Shown here: positions 6,593 through 15,349 of the stretch, in pieces
Position numbering within the stretch: position 1 is the first letter of the stretch
Layout of the letters: each line of letters starts with the position of its first letter
Source: an uncultured Burkholderiales bacterium
Lineage (GTDB): Bacteria > Pseudomonadota > Gammaproteobacteria > Burkholderiales > Burkholderiaceae
Length of the DNA: 54,772 bases
Assembly: GCA_946480465.1 (NCBI GenBank)
Contig: CAMLJY010000043.1
Coordinates: 1 to 54,772 of the forward strand
Direction of reading: 5' to 3'
Notes under the pieces: generated by a model
What the model saw: the letters and a program-made list of their open reading frames with translations, nothing else
Databases searched by the model: none
Told to the model about the DNA's origin: nothing
Position numbers and translations under genes: made by a program

Positions 6593-8407
6593 ATGACCGC
6601 ACGCCTGCCGCAGCGGTGCCGCGGGCGTGGGACGGGACGCGGCTACAGTGTCCCCCGGTTCCCGCTTCCCGTTCGCCACCGCGTGCGCCCGCCCCCCTGT
6701 TCCGACGCCTGGTCACGCGGTACCGACCAGATCGCCCCCGACGACGAGCTTGCCGACCGGCTGCTGCGCCAGCTGGCGGACGGCCATTTGCGGGCCGTGC
6801 ACGCGCAGGCCGAGGCGCTGACCCAACGGCGGCCCGATTTCGGCTTTGGCTGGAAGCTGCTGGGCGTGACGGCGCAGCGCCTGCGGCGCCCGGCCGCGGC
6901 GCTGGCGGCCAAGCAGCGCGCCGCCGCGCTGCTGCCGCAAGACGCGCAGGCCCACAACAACCTCGGCAATGCGCTGAGCGCCGCCGGACGCTTCGACGAA
7001 GCGGTGGCGGCACTGCAACGTGCCATCGCGCTGCAGCCCGGCTTCGCGCAGGCGCACAACAACCTCGGCCTGGCGCTGCAGTACCTGCATCGCCACCAGG
7101 ACGCCCGCGCCAGTTTCGAACGTGCGCTGCAGGCCGACCCGGGATTCGCGGCCGCGCACAGCAACCTGCTGTTCATGCTCAGCCACGACGCCAGCCAGCC
7201 GCCCGAGGCGCTGCTGGCGGCGCATCTTGACTTCGACCGCCGCCACGGCGCCCCGCTGCGCGCCACCTGCCGTCCGCACGGCAACCCGCGCGATCCGGAG
7301 CGCCGGCTGCGGCTCGGCTTCGTCTCCGGCGACCTGCGCCAGCACGCGGTGGCGCACTTCGTCGCGCCGATCTGGCAGGCGCTGGACCGCTCGCGCTTCG
7401 AGATCCACGCCTACAGCACCTGGGGCGCCGGCGATGGGCAGACCGCCGCGCTGCGCGCGCTCACCGCGCGCTGGACCGACGCCGCGGCCATGGACGACGA
7501 GGCGCTGGCCGAGACCATCCGCGCCGACGGCATCGACATCCTGTTCGACCTGTCCGGCCACACCCGGCACAACCGCCTGCTGGTCTTCGCGCGCAAGCCG
7601 GCGCCGGTGCAGGTGACAGCCATCGGCTACCCGAACACCACCGGCCTGGCCGCCATCGACTACCGCATCTCCGACCCCTTCCGCATGCCGCCCGCGCTGC
7701 GGCCGCTGAACGCCGAGCAGGTGGTGATGGTTCCCTGCGCCAGCACCTTCGCGCACGGGCCGGCGCCGGATGCGGGCCCGCTGCCGGCCCTGGCCCGAGG
7801 CACCGTCACCTTCGGCAGCTTCCAGCGGGCGCTGAAGGTGACCGACCACACGCTGCACCTGTGGGCGCGCGTGCTGCATGCGGTGCCCGGCTCGCGCCTG
7901 CTGGTCGGCGCGGTGAGCGACGCCGCGGCCCAGCAGCGCATCGCGGCGGCGCTGGCGGACGCGGGCATCGCTGCGGAACGGCTCGCTTTCCAGCGCCCAC
8001 TACCGATGCAGCAATACCTGGCGCTGCACCGCGGGGTCGACCTGCTGCTCGACAGCCACCCCTACCCCGGCGGCACCACCACGCACCATGGCCTGTGGAT
8101 GGGCGTGCCGACGGTCACCCGCACCGGCACGGCGCTGGTGTCCTGGCAAGGCGCCTCCACGCTGCTGCGCCTGGGCCTGTCCGATTTCGTCGCGGCGGAC
8201 GACGACGGCTACGTCGCCATCGCCCGCCGCTGGGCGGCCGACCCCGCGGCCCTGGCCGCGCTGCGCGCCAGCCTGCGCGAACGCATCCGCACCCACCCGC
8301 TGCTGCAGCCGGCCGCGGTGGCCGCCGGCTTCGAGCGGGCGATGCGCGGCATGTGGCGCCGCTGGTGCGCCGGCCTGCCTGCGGCACCGTTCGAGGCGGC
8401 GCCATGA
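6593..8407 (+). CDS. TPR protein with SPINDLY/GT41-type O-linked glycosyltransferase domain
   Basis: The product (604 residues from the ATG at 6593) has about three tetratricopeptide repeats (roughly residues 90-210, with AHNNLGNALSAAGRFDEAVAAL followed by a second AHNNLGLAL). A large C-terminal domain follows that matches bacterial O-GlcNAc/O-fucose transferase-like enzymes: LRLGFVSGDLRQHAVAHF, ILFDLSGHTRHNRL, QVTAIGYPNTTGL, TFGSFQRALKVT, LLLDSHPYPGGTTTHHGLWMGVP. Such enzymes sit in the cytoplasm and move sugars from nucleotide donors. The first 45 residues are Arg/Pro rich and may be untranslated: a GTG at 6683 is an alternative start, with a TACAGT hexamer at about 6643. It overlaps the next gene by four bases (ATGA), starting a three-gene cassette. 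Confidence 0.83.
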   Translation: MTARLPQRCRGRGTGRGYSVPRFPLPVRHRVRPPPCSDAWSRGTDQIAPDDELADRLLRQLADGHLRAVHAQAEALTQRRPDFGFGWKLLGVTAQRLRRPAAALAAKQRAAALLPQDAQAHNNLGNALSAAGRFDEAVAALQRAIALQPGFAQAHNNLGLALQYLHRHQDARASFERALQADPGFAAAHSNLLFMLSHDASQPPEALLAAHLDFDRRHGAPLRATCRPHGNPRDPERRLRLGFVSGDLRQHAVAHFVAPIWQALDRSRFEIHAYSTWGAGDGQTAALRALTARWTDAAAMDDEALAETIRADGIDILFDLSGHTRHNRLLVFARKPAPVQVTAIGYPNTTGLAAIDYRISDPFRMPPALRPLNAEQVVMVPCASTFAHGPAPDAGPLPALARGTVTFGSFQRALKVTDHTLHLWARVLHAVPGSRLLVGAVSDAAAQQRIAAALADAGIAAERLAFQRPLPMQQYLALHRGVDLLLDSHPYPGGTTTHHGLWMGVPTVTRTGTALVSWQGASTLLRLGLSDFVAADDDGYVAIARRWAADPAALAALRASLRERIRTHPLLQPAAVAAGFERAMRGMWRRWCAGLPAAPFEAAP

Positions 8408-9534
8408 CCACCGCCTTGCCGCCGCTGCAGGTCACCCGGCCCGACCTGCCGGCGCTGGACGAACTGCTGCCGGCGCTGCGCGCGATCTGGGACAGCCGGC
8501 AGCTGACCAACCACGGCCCCTTCCACCAGCAGCTGGAAGCGGCACTGGCGGAGCACCTGCGGGTGCCCGCGCTGTCGCTGTTCTGCAATGGCACGGTGGC
8601 GCTGCTGGCGGCGCTGCGCGCGCTGGCGCTGGACGAGCACCCGGACGGTGTCGAGGTGCTGACCACGCCCTACTCCTTCGTCGCCACCACGCACGCGCTG
8701 CGCTGGGCCGGGCTGACGCCGGTCTTCGTCGACATCGAGCCCGGCAGCTTCGGCCTCGACCCCGCGCGCCTGGCCGCGGCGCTGACGCCGCGCACCCGCG
8801 CCATCCTGCCGGTGCACGTCTACGGCCACCCCTGCGACACCACCGCGATCGATGCCTTCGCGAAGCGCCACGGCCTGAAGGTGCTGTACGACGCGGCCCA
8901 TGCCTTCGGCGTGCCCGGCGTGCTGCGCGCGGGCGACCTGTCGGTGCTGTCCTTCCACGCCACCAAGGTCTTCCACACCTTCGAAGGCGGCGCGGTGGTG
9001 GCGCCGGATGCGCCGACCAAGCGCCGCCTGGACCAGATCCGCAATTTCGGCTTCGTCGACGAGGTGACCGTCGACACCGTGGGCATCAACGGCAAGATGA
9101 ACGAGCTGCAGGCGGCCGTGGGCCTGCTGCAGCTGCCGCACCTGGAAACGCGGCGGCTGCGCCGCGCCGCTGTGGACCGCGCCTACCGCGCGGCCCTGGC
9201 CGACCTGGCGGCTGAGGGCACGCTGGCGCTGCCGCCGGCACCTCCGTCGGACGCTCACAATTTCGGTTATTTCCCTCTGCGCGTCTGTCCCGGGTTCGGC
9301 CACAGCCGCGACGGGCTGTACCGGCGGCTGCGCGACGCCGGTATCCTCGCCCGGCGCTACTTCCACCCGCTGATCAGCGAATTCCCGATGTACACCGCCA
9401 TGCCGGGCGCGGACCCCGCGCAGCTGCCGGTGGCCACGCGCATGGCGCGCGAGGTCCTGTGCCTGCCGATGCATGCCGGCCTCTCCGACGAGGACGTCGC
9501 GCGAGTCGTCCAGGAGATCCGCCGTGCCGCCTGA
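8404..9534 (+). CDS. DegT/DnrJ/EryC1/StrS family PLP-dependent aminotransferase
   Basis: The 376-residue enzyme belongs to the sugar aminotransferase family that adds an amino group to nucleotide-linked keto-sugars. Visible landmarks are the FCNGTVALLAALRAL start of the cofactor fold, TTPYSFVAT (87-95), the PLP-contacting Asp163 in LYDAAHAFG, and Lys188 in SFHATKVFHTFEGG as the Schiff-base lysine. Length is typical. It overlaps the glycosyltransferase gene upstream by ATGA and the ATP-grasp gene downstream by 11 bp. With a glycosyltransferase and a ligase it suggests synthesis and attachment of an amino-acylated sugar, which is inference. No nucleotide-sugar dehydratase is nearby. Confidence 0.9.
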   Translation: MTTALPPLQVTRPDLPALDELLPALRAIWDSRQLTNHGPFHQQLEAALAEHLRVPALSLFCNGTVALLAALRALALDEHPDGVEVLTTPYSFVATTHALRWAGLTPVFVDIEPGSFGLDPARLAAALTPRTRAILPVHVYGHPCDTTAIDAFAKRHGLKVLYDAAHAFGVPGVLRAGDLSVLSFHATKVFHTFEGGAVVAPDAPTKRRLDQIRNFGFVDEVTVDTVGINGKMNELQAAVGLLQLPHLETRRLRRAAVDRAYRAALADLAAEGTLALPPAPPSDAHNFGYFPLRVCPGFGHSRDGLYRRLRDAGILARRYFHPLISEFPMYTAMPGADPAQLPVATRMAREVLCLPMHAGLSDEDVARVVQEIRRAA

Positions 9535-10723
9535 GAGTCGGGAAAGCCCCCCTGGCGCTTCGCGCCTGCCCGCCACGCCGCGGCCGGAGCCCGGCGGGCG
9601 GCCGTGCGGGGCTGGCCGCTCCACCGTCATCATCACCGCCGTCGGCAGCGGCGTCGGCCGCACGCTGCTGCAGGCACTGCGGGGGCGGCGCGGGCGGCTG
9701 CGCATCGTCGGCCTGGGCAGCCGGGCGGATGCGCCGGAGCTTTACGACTGCGACGCCGCCTGGCAAGTGCCCGAAACGGCCGAGCACGCGGCACACCAGG
9801 CGCGGCTGCGCGAGCTGATCGCGCTGGAGGCCGCCGACCTCGTGATCCCCGGCCGCGACGACGACGTGCTGGCGCTGGCCGAACTGGGCGATATCCACCC
9901 CGGGCTGCGGCCGCGCCTGCTGGCCGGGCCGGCCGACGCCGCGCGGGTGCTGGTCGACAAGCGCCGCAGCGCCGCCTTCGCCGAGCAGCAGGGACTGCCT
10001 TTCGCGCCCACCGTCGACGCCGGAGCGGCCGATGCGGCAACGCGCGCCGCCGAGCTGCTGCGCCGCCACGGCTTCCCGCTGATCGCCAAGCCGGCCGACG
10101 GCAACGGCTCGCGCGGCGTGCGCGTGCTGCTGGACGACGCGCAGCTGCAGCGCCAGCTGGGCCGCACCGGCGTGCTGCTGCAGCCGATGATCGACGCCCC
10201 CGGCCCCGAGGCGCTGCGGCCGGACCTGGCCGACGGCGTGCCGCTCTTCTGGGGCGTGCCTGAAGAGCGCCTGTACGCGGTGCGCGGCTGGATCGGACGC
10301 GACGGCGCGGTGCACGCCGGCTGCGCCTACGTGATGACGATGGCCGCCGGCCGCTTCGAGCGCATGGCGCTGGCCGGCGACCCTGCGCTGCAGGTGCTCG
10401 GCCAGCGCTATGGCCAGGCCTTCGCCGAGCGGCTGCGCTGGCGCGGGCCGTACCACCTGCAGTGCAAGCGCGACGCGGCGGGCCGCTACTGGCCGATCGA
10501 GCTGCACGGCCGCTTCGGCGGCGGCACGGCCGGGCGCATGCTGCTGGGCCATGACGAAGCGGGCGAAGTGCTGCGGCACTGGCTGGGCGACGACGCGCTG
10601 CCGCTGCAGGGCACCGCCGCGCGCGAGGTGGTGGCCGTGCACCTGCGGCCGGAAGACGCCGCGCTGCCGCGCCAAGGCCCGGCGGTGCTGGCCACCGGCC
10701 GCCGCTGGTCCGCGCCGGGCTGA
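9524..10723 (+). CDS. ATP-grasp domain protein (carbamoyl-phosphate-synthase-like ligase)
   Basis: From the GTG at 9524 the protein has 399 residues. After a low-complexity Pro/Arg leader comes a Rossmann-like pre-ATP-grasp domain (STVIITAVGSGVGRTLLQAL, IVGLGSRADAPELYDCD, DLVIPGRDDDVLALAEL). An ATP-grasp core follows (FPLIAKPADGNGSRGV, late IELHGRFGGGTAG with acidic metal ligands). These enzymes join a carboxylate to an amine using ATP. GTG is preferred over the ATG at 9473 because that one sits 60 bp inside the aminotransferase gene. It is the last gene of the cassette. The likely role, modifying the amino-sugar made by its neighbour, is inference; the substrate is unknown. Confidence 0.8.
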   Translation: MPPESRESPPGASRLPATPRPEPGGRPCGAGRSTVIITAVGSGVGRTLLQALRGRRGRLRIVGLGSRADAPELYDCDAAWQVPETAEHAAHQARLRELIALEAADLVIPGRDDDVLALAELGDIHPGLRPRLLAGPADAARVLVDKRRSAAFAEQQGLPFAPTVDAGAADAATRAAELLRRHGFPLIAKPADGNGSRGVRVLLDDAQLQRQLGRTGVLLQPMIDAPGPEALRPDLADGVPLFWGVPEERLYAVRGWIGRDGAVHAGCAYVMTMAAGRFERMALAGDPALQVLGQRYGQAFAERLRWRGPYHLQCKRDAAGRYWPIELHGRFGGGTAGRMLLGHDEAGEVLRHWLGDDALPLQGTAAREVVAVHLRPEDAALPRQGPAVLATGRRWSAPG

Positions 10724-10762
10724 AACGCGGGCCCCAGGCGCCGCCTGAGAAGCCGCCGAGGG

Positions 10763-12703
10763 TCAGGCCGCCGGCCGCCCCGGCCAGACGACGCGGAAGG
10801 TCGAGCCGACGCGCGGCGCGCTGTGCACCTCGATGCGCGCCCCCATCAGCGTGACCAGCGCCTGCGTGACCGCCAGGCCGATGCCGGTGCCCTCGATCGG
10901 CCCGTGCGCATGGGACAGGCGGTTGAAGGGCTGGAACAGTTGCGCCAGCTCGTCGCGCCGCATGCCGAGGCCGGTGTCCTCGACCTCCAGCGTCGTGCCG
11001 CCGTCCGCATGGCGCCAGGCACGCAGCGCCACCTGGCCGCCGCGGCGGTTGTACTTGATGGCGTTGGACAGCAGGTTCAGCAGCACCTGGCGCAGACGCG
11101 TGCGGTCGGCCTGCAGCACCAGGCCGGGCGGGCAGTCCAGCGCCACCTGCACGCCGGCCTCGGACGCGCTGGCATGCAGCATCGCGGCGCCGTCCTGCAG
11201 CAGCAGGTCGAGGGCCACGGTTTCGGGCACCAGCGTCAGGCGGCCGGCCTCGATGCGGGTGAGGTCGAGCAGGTCGTTGATCATCGCCAGCAGGTGTTCG
11301 CCCGCCTCGCGGATCAGGCCCACTCGGCGCCGCTGCTCGGGCGCCAGCGCGGCGCCCGGATCGACTTCGAGCAGTTGCGCGAAGCCCAGCACCGCGTTCA
11401 GCGGGGTGCGCAGCTCGTGGCTCATGCGGGAGAGGAATTCGGTCTTCGCCCGGTTCGCCGCCTCCGCGGCAGCGCGCTGCTGGTGCGCATGCTCGACCGT
11501 CATCGCCTCGGTCACGTCCTCGAAGTAGCCGTGCCAGGTGATGGCGTCGGTGGGTCCCGGCTGCGGCGTCGCCTGCCCGCGCAGCCAGCGCAGCGCGCCG
11601 TCGCGCCGGTGCACGCGGAAGCTCAGCTGCCAGGGCTCGAAGCTGCGGGCCGAGGCGTCGATGCTGTCGAGCATCGGCTGGCGGTCCTCGAAGTCGATGC
11701 GGCGCAGCATCGCGGCCGCATCGGCCATCAGCGCCTCGGCCGGAACGCCCAGCAAGGGCACACAGCGCTCGCTGACGTAGGGGAAGTGCGTGCTGCCATC
11801 GGCACGGCGCACGAACTGGAACAGCATGCCCGGCACATGGGCGGCGATCTTCGACAGCCGCGCCATCGCGCCGGCTGCCTCGTCCTCGACCGCGCGGCGT
11901 TCGGTGATGTCGGTCTGGATGCCGACCATGCGCAGCGGTTCGCCTTCGGCGTCCCACTCGATCACGCGGCCGCGCTCGGCCAGCCAGCGCCAGGAGCCGT
12001 CCGCGGCCAGCGCGCGGTAGCTGCTCTCGTAGACCGAGGTCTCGCCGCGCACGTGGCGCAGGTAGGCCTCATGGCTCCCGACGCGGTCCTCCGGGTGGAT
12101 CAGCGCGTCCCAGTCGCGCTGTGTCGCGCCGCCCTCGGGCAGCGGGTAACCGAGCTGGGCGAAACCTTCGTCCGTGTCCGAGAAACGGTCGCTGCGGATG
12201 TCCCATTCCCAGACGAAGGTGCCCGCACCCCGGAGCGCGGCGCGGATCAGCTCGCCGTGGCTGCCGCCGGGCCGGCCGGCTGCGGCGCCCTGGTCACGCA
12301 GCAGCAGCGCGGCGGCGGTGCGCAACAGGGGTTCCAGCACGCGGGCGCGCTGGCCAGCCGGATCGGCGGGCATCGTGGAATCGCCGGACGAGGCGCCATC
12401 GGCCGGCAGCAGCCAGGCGCCCACCGGCTGGCCCAGCCGCCAAAGCGGCAGCCAGTAGAAGCCGTCTTCCAGGTACGGCTCGCGCCGCCCCGCCAAGGGG
12501 GTGCCGGGCCGCTGCGCGGCATCCGGGACATGGCCCGTGGCCCAGCGCGGCTGGCCGGTGGCGTCCACCGCCAGCAGCCCGCAAGGCAGGCCCAGGTGTG
12601 TGCCGGCATGGGCGACCAGCTGGCGCAGCGCGTAGGCGGGGTCGTCCCGGTCGAGGTGATCGAGCAGCGCGGCCTGCGTCAGCGACCACAGGCCGGCGGG
12701 CAC
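10763..12703 (-). CDS. Soluble GAF/PAS/PAS sensor histidine kinase
   Basis: The 646-residue kinase has no transmembrane segment or signal peptide, so it senses a cytoplasmic cue. Order: a GAF-like N-domain (about 20-130), PAS 1 (about 160-270, FVWEWDIRSDRFSDTDE), PAS 2 (about 285-400, GMLFQFVRRADGS), the HisKA box with His429 in MSHELRTPLN, then HATPase with N-box (LLNLLSNAIKYN, 541-552), G1 (EDTGLGM, about 575) and G2 (GTGIGL, about 605). All catalytic motifs are intact. The start is a GTG at 12703. No response regulator gene is adjacent, so it is an orphan kinase here. It begins 10 bp beyond the zinc-finger gene, so it may be co-transcribed with it. Confidence 0.92.
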   Translation of the reverse strand: MPAGLWSLTQAALLDHLDRDDPAYALRQLVAHAGTHLGLPCGLLAVDATGQPRWATGHVPDAAQRPGTPLAGRREPYLEDGFYWLPLWRLGQPVGAWLLPADGASSGDSTMPADPAGQRARVLEPLLRTAAALLLRDQGAAAGRPGGSHGELIRAALRGAGTFVWEWDIRSDRFSDTDEGFAQLGYPLPEGGATQRDWDALIHPEDRVGSHEAYLRHVRGETSVYESSYRALAADGSWRWLAERGRVIEWDAEGEPLRMVGIQTDITERRAVEDEAAGAMARLSKIAAHVPGMLFQFVRRADGSTHFPYVSERCVPLLGVPAEALMADAAAMLRRIDFEDRQPMLDSIDASARSFEPWQLSFRVHRRDGALRWLRGQATPQPGPTDAITWHGYFEDVTEAMTVEHAHQQRAAAEAANRAKTEFLSRMSHELRTPLNAVLGFAQLLEVDPGAALAPEQRRRVGLIREAGEHLLAMINDLLDLTRIEAGRLTLVPETVALDLLLQDGAAMLHASASEAGVQVALDCPPGLVLQADRTRLRQVLLNLLSNAIKYNRRGGQVALRAWRHADGGTTLEVEDTGLGMRRDELAQLFQPFNRLSHAHGPIEGTGIGLAVTQALVTLMGARIEVHSAPRVGSTFRVVWPGRPAA

Positions 12704-12713
12704 GGCATGCCCC

Positions 12714-12926
12714 TCAGTGCCCGGCGTGCAGCTTTTCGCCGGCCTTCAGCCGGTAGGTGGTGCCGCAGTACGGGCAACGGCCCTCGCCGGTGCTCGCCAC
12801 GTCGATGAAGACCTTCGGATGATTGCTCCACAGCGCCATCTTCGGGTTCGGGCAGGCGATCACGCCGGGGCCTTGCAGGTCCTTGGCGCTCAGCTCCACC
12901 AACGACTTGGGTTCGTTGTTCGTCAT
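12714..12926 (-). CDS. CHCC-type zinc-finger protein
   Basis: The 70-residue protein carries the four ligands of the zf-CHCC fold (as in the complex I subunit NDUFS6): Cys25, His36, Cys51 and Cys54, in VIACP, SNHPKVFI and GRCPYCGTTY. In betaproteobacteria this small gene regularly follows ilvE, and it does so here with a 23-bp gap. Function in bacteria is not established. The start MTNNEPKSLVELSAKD is chosen because longer readings run antisense-like through ilvE. Confidence 0.88.
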   Translation of the reverse strand: MTNNEPKSLVELSAKDLQGPGVIACPNPKMALWSNHPKVFIDVASTGEGRCPYCGTTYRLKAGEKLHAGH

Positions 12927-12949
12927 GTTCGGTCCCTCGCCCCGGGCGT

Positions 12950-13873
12950 TCAAACCTTGGTCAGCCACTCGGCGTACTTGGGGTTGCGGCCGTTGACGAT
13001 GTCGAAGAACGCGGCCTGGATCTTTTCGGTGATGGGCCCGCGCGAGCCGCGGCCGATCTCGACGCGGTCGAGTTCGCGGATCGGCGTGACTTCGGCGGCG
13101 GTGCCGGTGAAGAAGGCCTCGTCGCAGATGTAGACCTCGTCGCGGGTGATGCGCTTCTCGACCAGCTTCAGGCCCAGGTCCTGGCAGATCGCGAAGATGG
13201 TGTTGCGGGTGATGCCGTTGAGCGCACCGGCCGACAGGTCCGGCGTGTAGACCACGCCGTTCTTGATGATGAAGAGGTTCTCGCCCGCGCCTTCGCTGAC
13301 GAAGCCCGAGGCGTCCAGCAGCAGCGCCTCGTCGTAGCCGTCGTCCGTGGCTTCCATGTTGGCCAGGATCGAGTTGGTGTAGTTGCTCACCGTCTTGGCC
13401 TGCGTCATCGTGATGTTGACGTGGTGGCGGGTGTAGCTGGAGGTCTTGACGCGGATGCCGCGCTTCAGGCCTTCTTCGCCGAGGTAGGCGCCCCAGGCCC
13501 AGGCGGCGACCATCAGGTGGATGGTGTTGCCCTTGGGGCTGACGCCCAGCTTCTCGGAGCCGATCCAGGTCAGCGGGCGCAGGTAGCAGCTTTCCAGCTT
13601 GTTGGCGCGCACCACCTCGCACTGGGCCTCCATGACCTGCTCGATCGTGAAGGGGATCCTCATGCGCAGGATCTTGGCGCTGTTGAAGAGCCGCTCGGTG
13701 TGCTCGCGCAGGCGGAAGATGGCGGTGCCGTTGGCCGTGTTGTAGGCACGCACGCCCTCGAAGGCGCCGCAACCGTAATGCAGCGTGTGGCTCAGCACGT
13801 GGATCTTCGCGTCGCGCCAGTCGATGAGCGCACCGTCCATCCAGATCTTGCCGTCGCGGTCGGACATCGACAT
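12950..13873 (-). CDS. ilvE: Branched-chain amino acid aminotransferase
   Basis: IlvE interconverts valine, leucine and isoleucine with their 2-keto acids using glutamate and PLP. The 307-residue protein is a fold-type IV enzyme. It has LHYGCGAFEGVRAY (31-44), the PLP lysine at Lys160 in TMTQAKTVSNY, GFVSEGAGENLF (190-201), and the phosphate-binding FFTGTAAEVTPI near the C-terminus. Length and motifs match the family. It is transcribed on the minus strand ahead of the zinc-finger gene, with a clean ATG at 13873. Confidence 0.95.
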   Translation of the reverse strand: MSMSDRDGKIWMDGALIDWRDAKIHVLSHTLHYGCGAFEGVRAYNTANGTAIFRLREHTERLFNSAKILRMRIPFTIEQVMEAQCEVVRANKLESCYLRPLTWIGSEKLGVSPKGNTIHLMVAAWAWGAYLGEEGLKRGIRVKTSSYTRHHVNITMTQAKTVSNYTNSILANMEATDDGYDEALLLDASGFVSEGAGENLFIIKNGVVYTPDLSAGALNGITRNTIFAICQDLGLKLVEKRITRDEVYICDEAFFTGTAAEVTPIRELDRVEIGRGSRGPITEKIQAAFFDIVNGRNPKYAEWLTKV

Positions 13874-13911
13874 GGAATGCCTTTCGGGTAGGAATCGGAA
13901 AAACCGCGATT

Positions 13912-14316
13912 TTAGGCGCCGCCCTCCGGCGCTGCGGCGGCATCGGCCGCGCGCTGGAAGCGCCAGGCGCGCACGCGGCCGCCGACCAGCTCGACCTCGA
14001 CCGCATCGCCGCCCGGATCGCGCCAGCGGTAGGTCTCGGGTTCCTCGGCCAGCTTCTCGCCGAGGCTGCGTGTCAGCATGATGAGATCCATCAGCCGCAG
14101 GCCGTTGCGCATCTTCGACTGCAGCATCACCGCGCTGGGCACCGTGCCCACCGGCGACTGGCCGGCCACGCGCATCACCCGCATCGCGCGGCTGAACTGC
14201 AGCAGCAGCCAGAACACCATCGCCGACACGGCCAGCGCCACACCCGGCCAGCCGTAGACCATGTAGCCCAGCGCGGTGGCCAGCGCGGCCAGCCCCCAGC
14301 CCAGCGCCGCGTTCAT
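13912..14316 (-). CDS. Small membrane protein of unknown function
   Basis: The 134-residue protein starts with two closely spaced hydrophobic helices (residues about 5-40, GWGLAALATALGYMVYGWPG, then ALAVSAMVFWLLLQF). A soluble tail follows containing KMRNGLRLMDLIMLTRSLGEKL and a short beta-rich end. No family is recognised. Its ATG overlaps the stop of the metallophosphoesterase gene by four bases (ATGA), so the two are translated together. The Ala-rich C-terminus ends just before ilvE. Confidence 0.75.
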   Translation of the reverse strand: MNAALGWGLAALATALGYMVYGWPGVALAVSAMVFWLLLQFSRAMRVMRVAGQSPVGTVPSAVMLQSKMRNGLRLMDLIMLTRSLGEKLAEEPETYRWRDPGGDAVEVELVGGRVRAWRFQRAADAAAAPEGGA

Positions 14317-15110
14317 GCCTTCACCTCCCCGTCGAGGCGGCCGACGAAGCCGGTGCGCAGCGCGTCGGCCCAGTCGGGCCGGCCCTGCAGCTCGGCACGC
14401 GCGGCAGCCGATTCCCAGTCGTAGGGCGTGGCACGGAACTCCACGCGCCAACCGGCACCGGCGCTGGATTCCGCCAGCGCCCAGCGCGCCAGCGGGCTGC
14501 CGGTCTCGACCCGGTGCTCCGGCTCGTGCGGGATGTGGAAGGCCTGCAGGCCGACGCTGCCCGGGTTGACCACCAGCGTCGCGCCCTGGCGCATCAAGCG
14601 CGGCACGTGGCTGTGGCCGCACAGCAGCAGCGCCGCGCTGGTGCCGCCCAGGCGTGCAGCCAGCTCGTCGCGGGTGGCGGCCCGGATGCCGGGGGCGCCG
14701 TGGCGATCGTGCCCGGCCTCGGCGGTTTCCATCAGGTAGACGAGGTCGCTGGTCGGCGTGCCGTGGCAGCAGAACACGCCGTCGTCCAGCCAGCGGGTGG
14801 CCGGCAGCGACGCCAGCCAGGCCTTGTGGCGCGCGGTCAGCAGCGGCAGCGTTTGCGCGTCGCTCTTCGACACCTGCTCCGACGGCTGCGCCAGCACCTG
14901 CCGCTCGTGGTTGCCGGCGATGGTGGGCAGGTCCAGCGCCATCAGCCGGTCGGCGGTCTCGGCCGGCCAGAGCGGGCCGCTCAGGATGTCGCCCAGGTTC
15001 ACGATCATGTCGACGTTCGCCCGCGCGGCCTCCGCCAGCACCGCTTCCAGCGCCGGCAGGTTGCCGTGGATGTCCGACAGGATCGCCAACCGTTTCGTCA
15101 AGACGTTCAC
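14313..15110 (-). CDS. Calcineurin-like metallophosphoesterase
   Basis: The 265-residue protein carries the full di-metal phosphoesterase signature in order: SDIHGN (Asp13, His15), NLGDILSG (Asp41), AGNHE (Asn67, His68), a mid-protein CCHGTP, and GHSHVPR. This YfcE/MJ0936-like group hydrolyses phosphodiesters; the substrate is not evident. No signal peptide is present, so it acts in the cytoplasm. It is coupled to the small membrane protein gene downstream. The gap to radA upstream holds an opposing-strand terminator. Confidence 0.9.
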   Translation of the reverse strand: MNVLTKRLAILSDIHGNLPALEAVLAEAARANVDMIVNLGDILSGPLWPAETADRLMALDLPTIAGNHERQVLAQPSEQVSKSDAQTLPLLTARHKAWLASLPATRWLDDGVFCCHGTPTSDLVYLMETAEAGHDRHGAPGIRAATRDELAARLGGTSAALLLCGHSHVPRLMRQGATLVVNPGSVGLQAFHIPHEPEHRVETGSPLARWALAESSAGAGWRVEFRATPYDWESAAARAELQGRPDWADALRTGFVGRLDGEVKA

Positions 15111-15276
15111 GTTTCCCCCGATTCACGTGGGCCGCGCCCCATGGTTTGGGGTTGCAGCGGCGCGCGGGCAGGCGCAAGCTGTGTCCCAGCCGGCAACATC
15201 CGAGCGCGTTGCCGGCCACTGTACCGGGGCCCGCCCCGGGCCAGCTTTTCGTTGTGAAACTCCTCCAGGATGAATT

Positions 15277-15303
15277 CCGGCCGTCTTGCACGGCCGGTTT
15301 TTT
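15277..15303 (+). terminator. Orphan plus-strand intrinsic terminator
   Basis: A perfect 8-bp stem CCGGCCGT / ACGGCCGG (15277-15284 with 15290-15297) around a CTTGC loop is followed by six T at 15298-15303. Read on the plus strand it is a textbook terminator, yet both neighbours (metallophosphoesterase and radA) are minus-strand genes and no plus-strand gene precedes it. It may end a small RNA transcribed from within 15111-15276. Confidence 0.8.
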
Positions 15304-15349
15304 GTCCGGACGGCGGAGCCGCCGCCCGCCACGCCAGCGGCGAAGCCGG

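Noticed and set aside
12174..12458. Plus-strand small ORFs within the histidine kinase gene
   Set aside because: They lie opposite an intact PAS and GAF coding region and have shadow composition.
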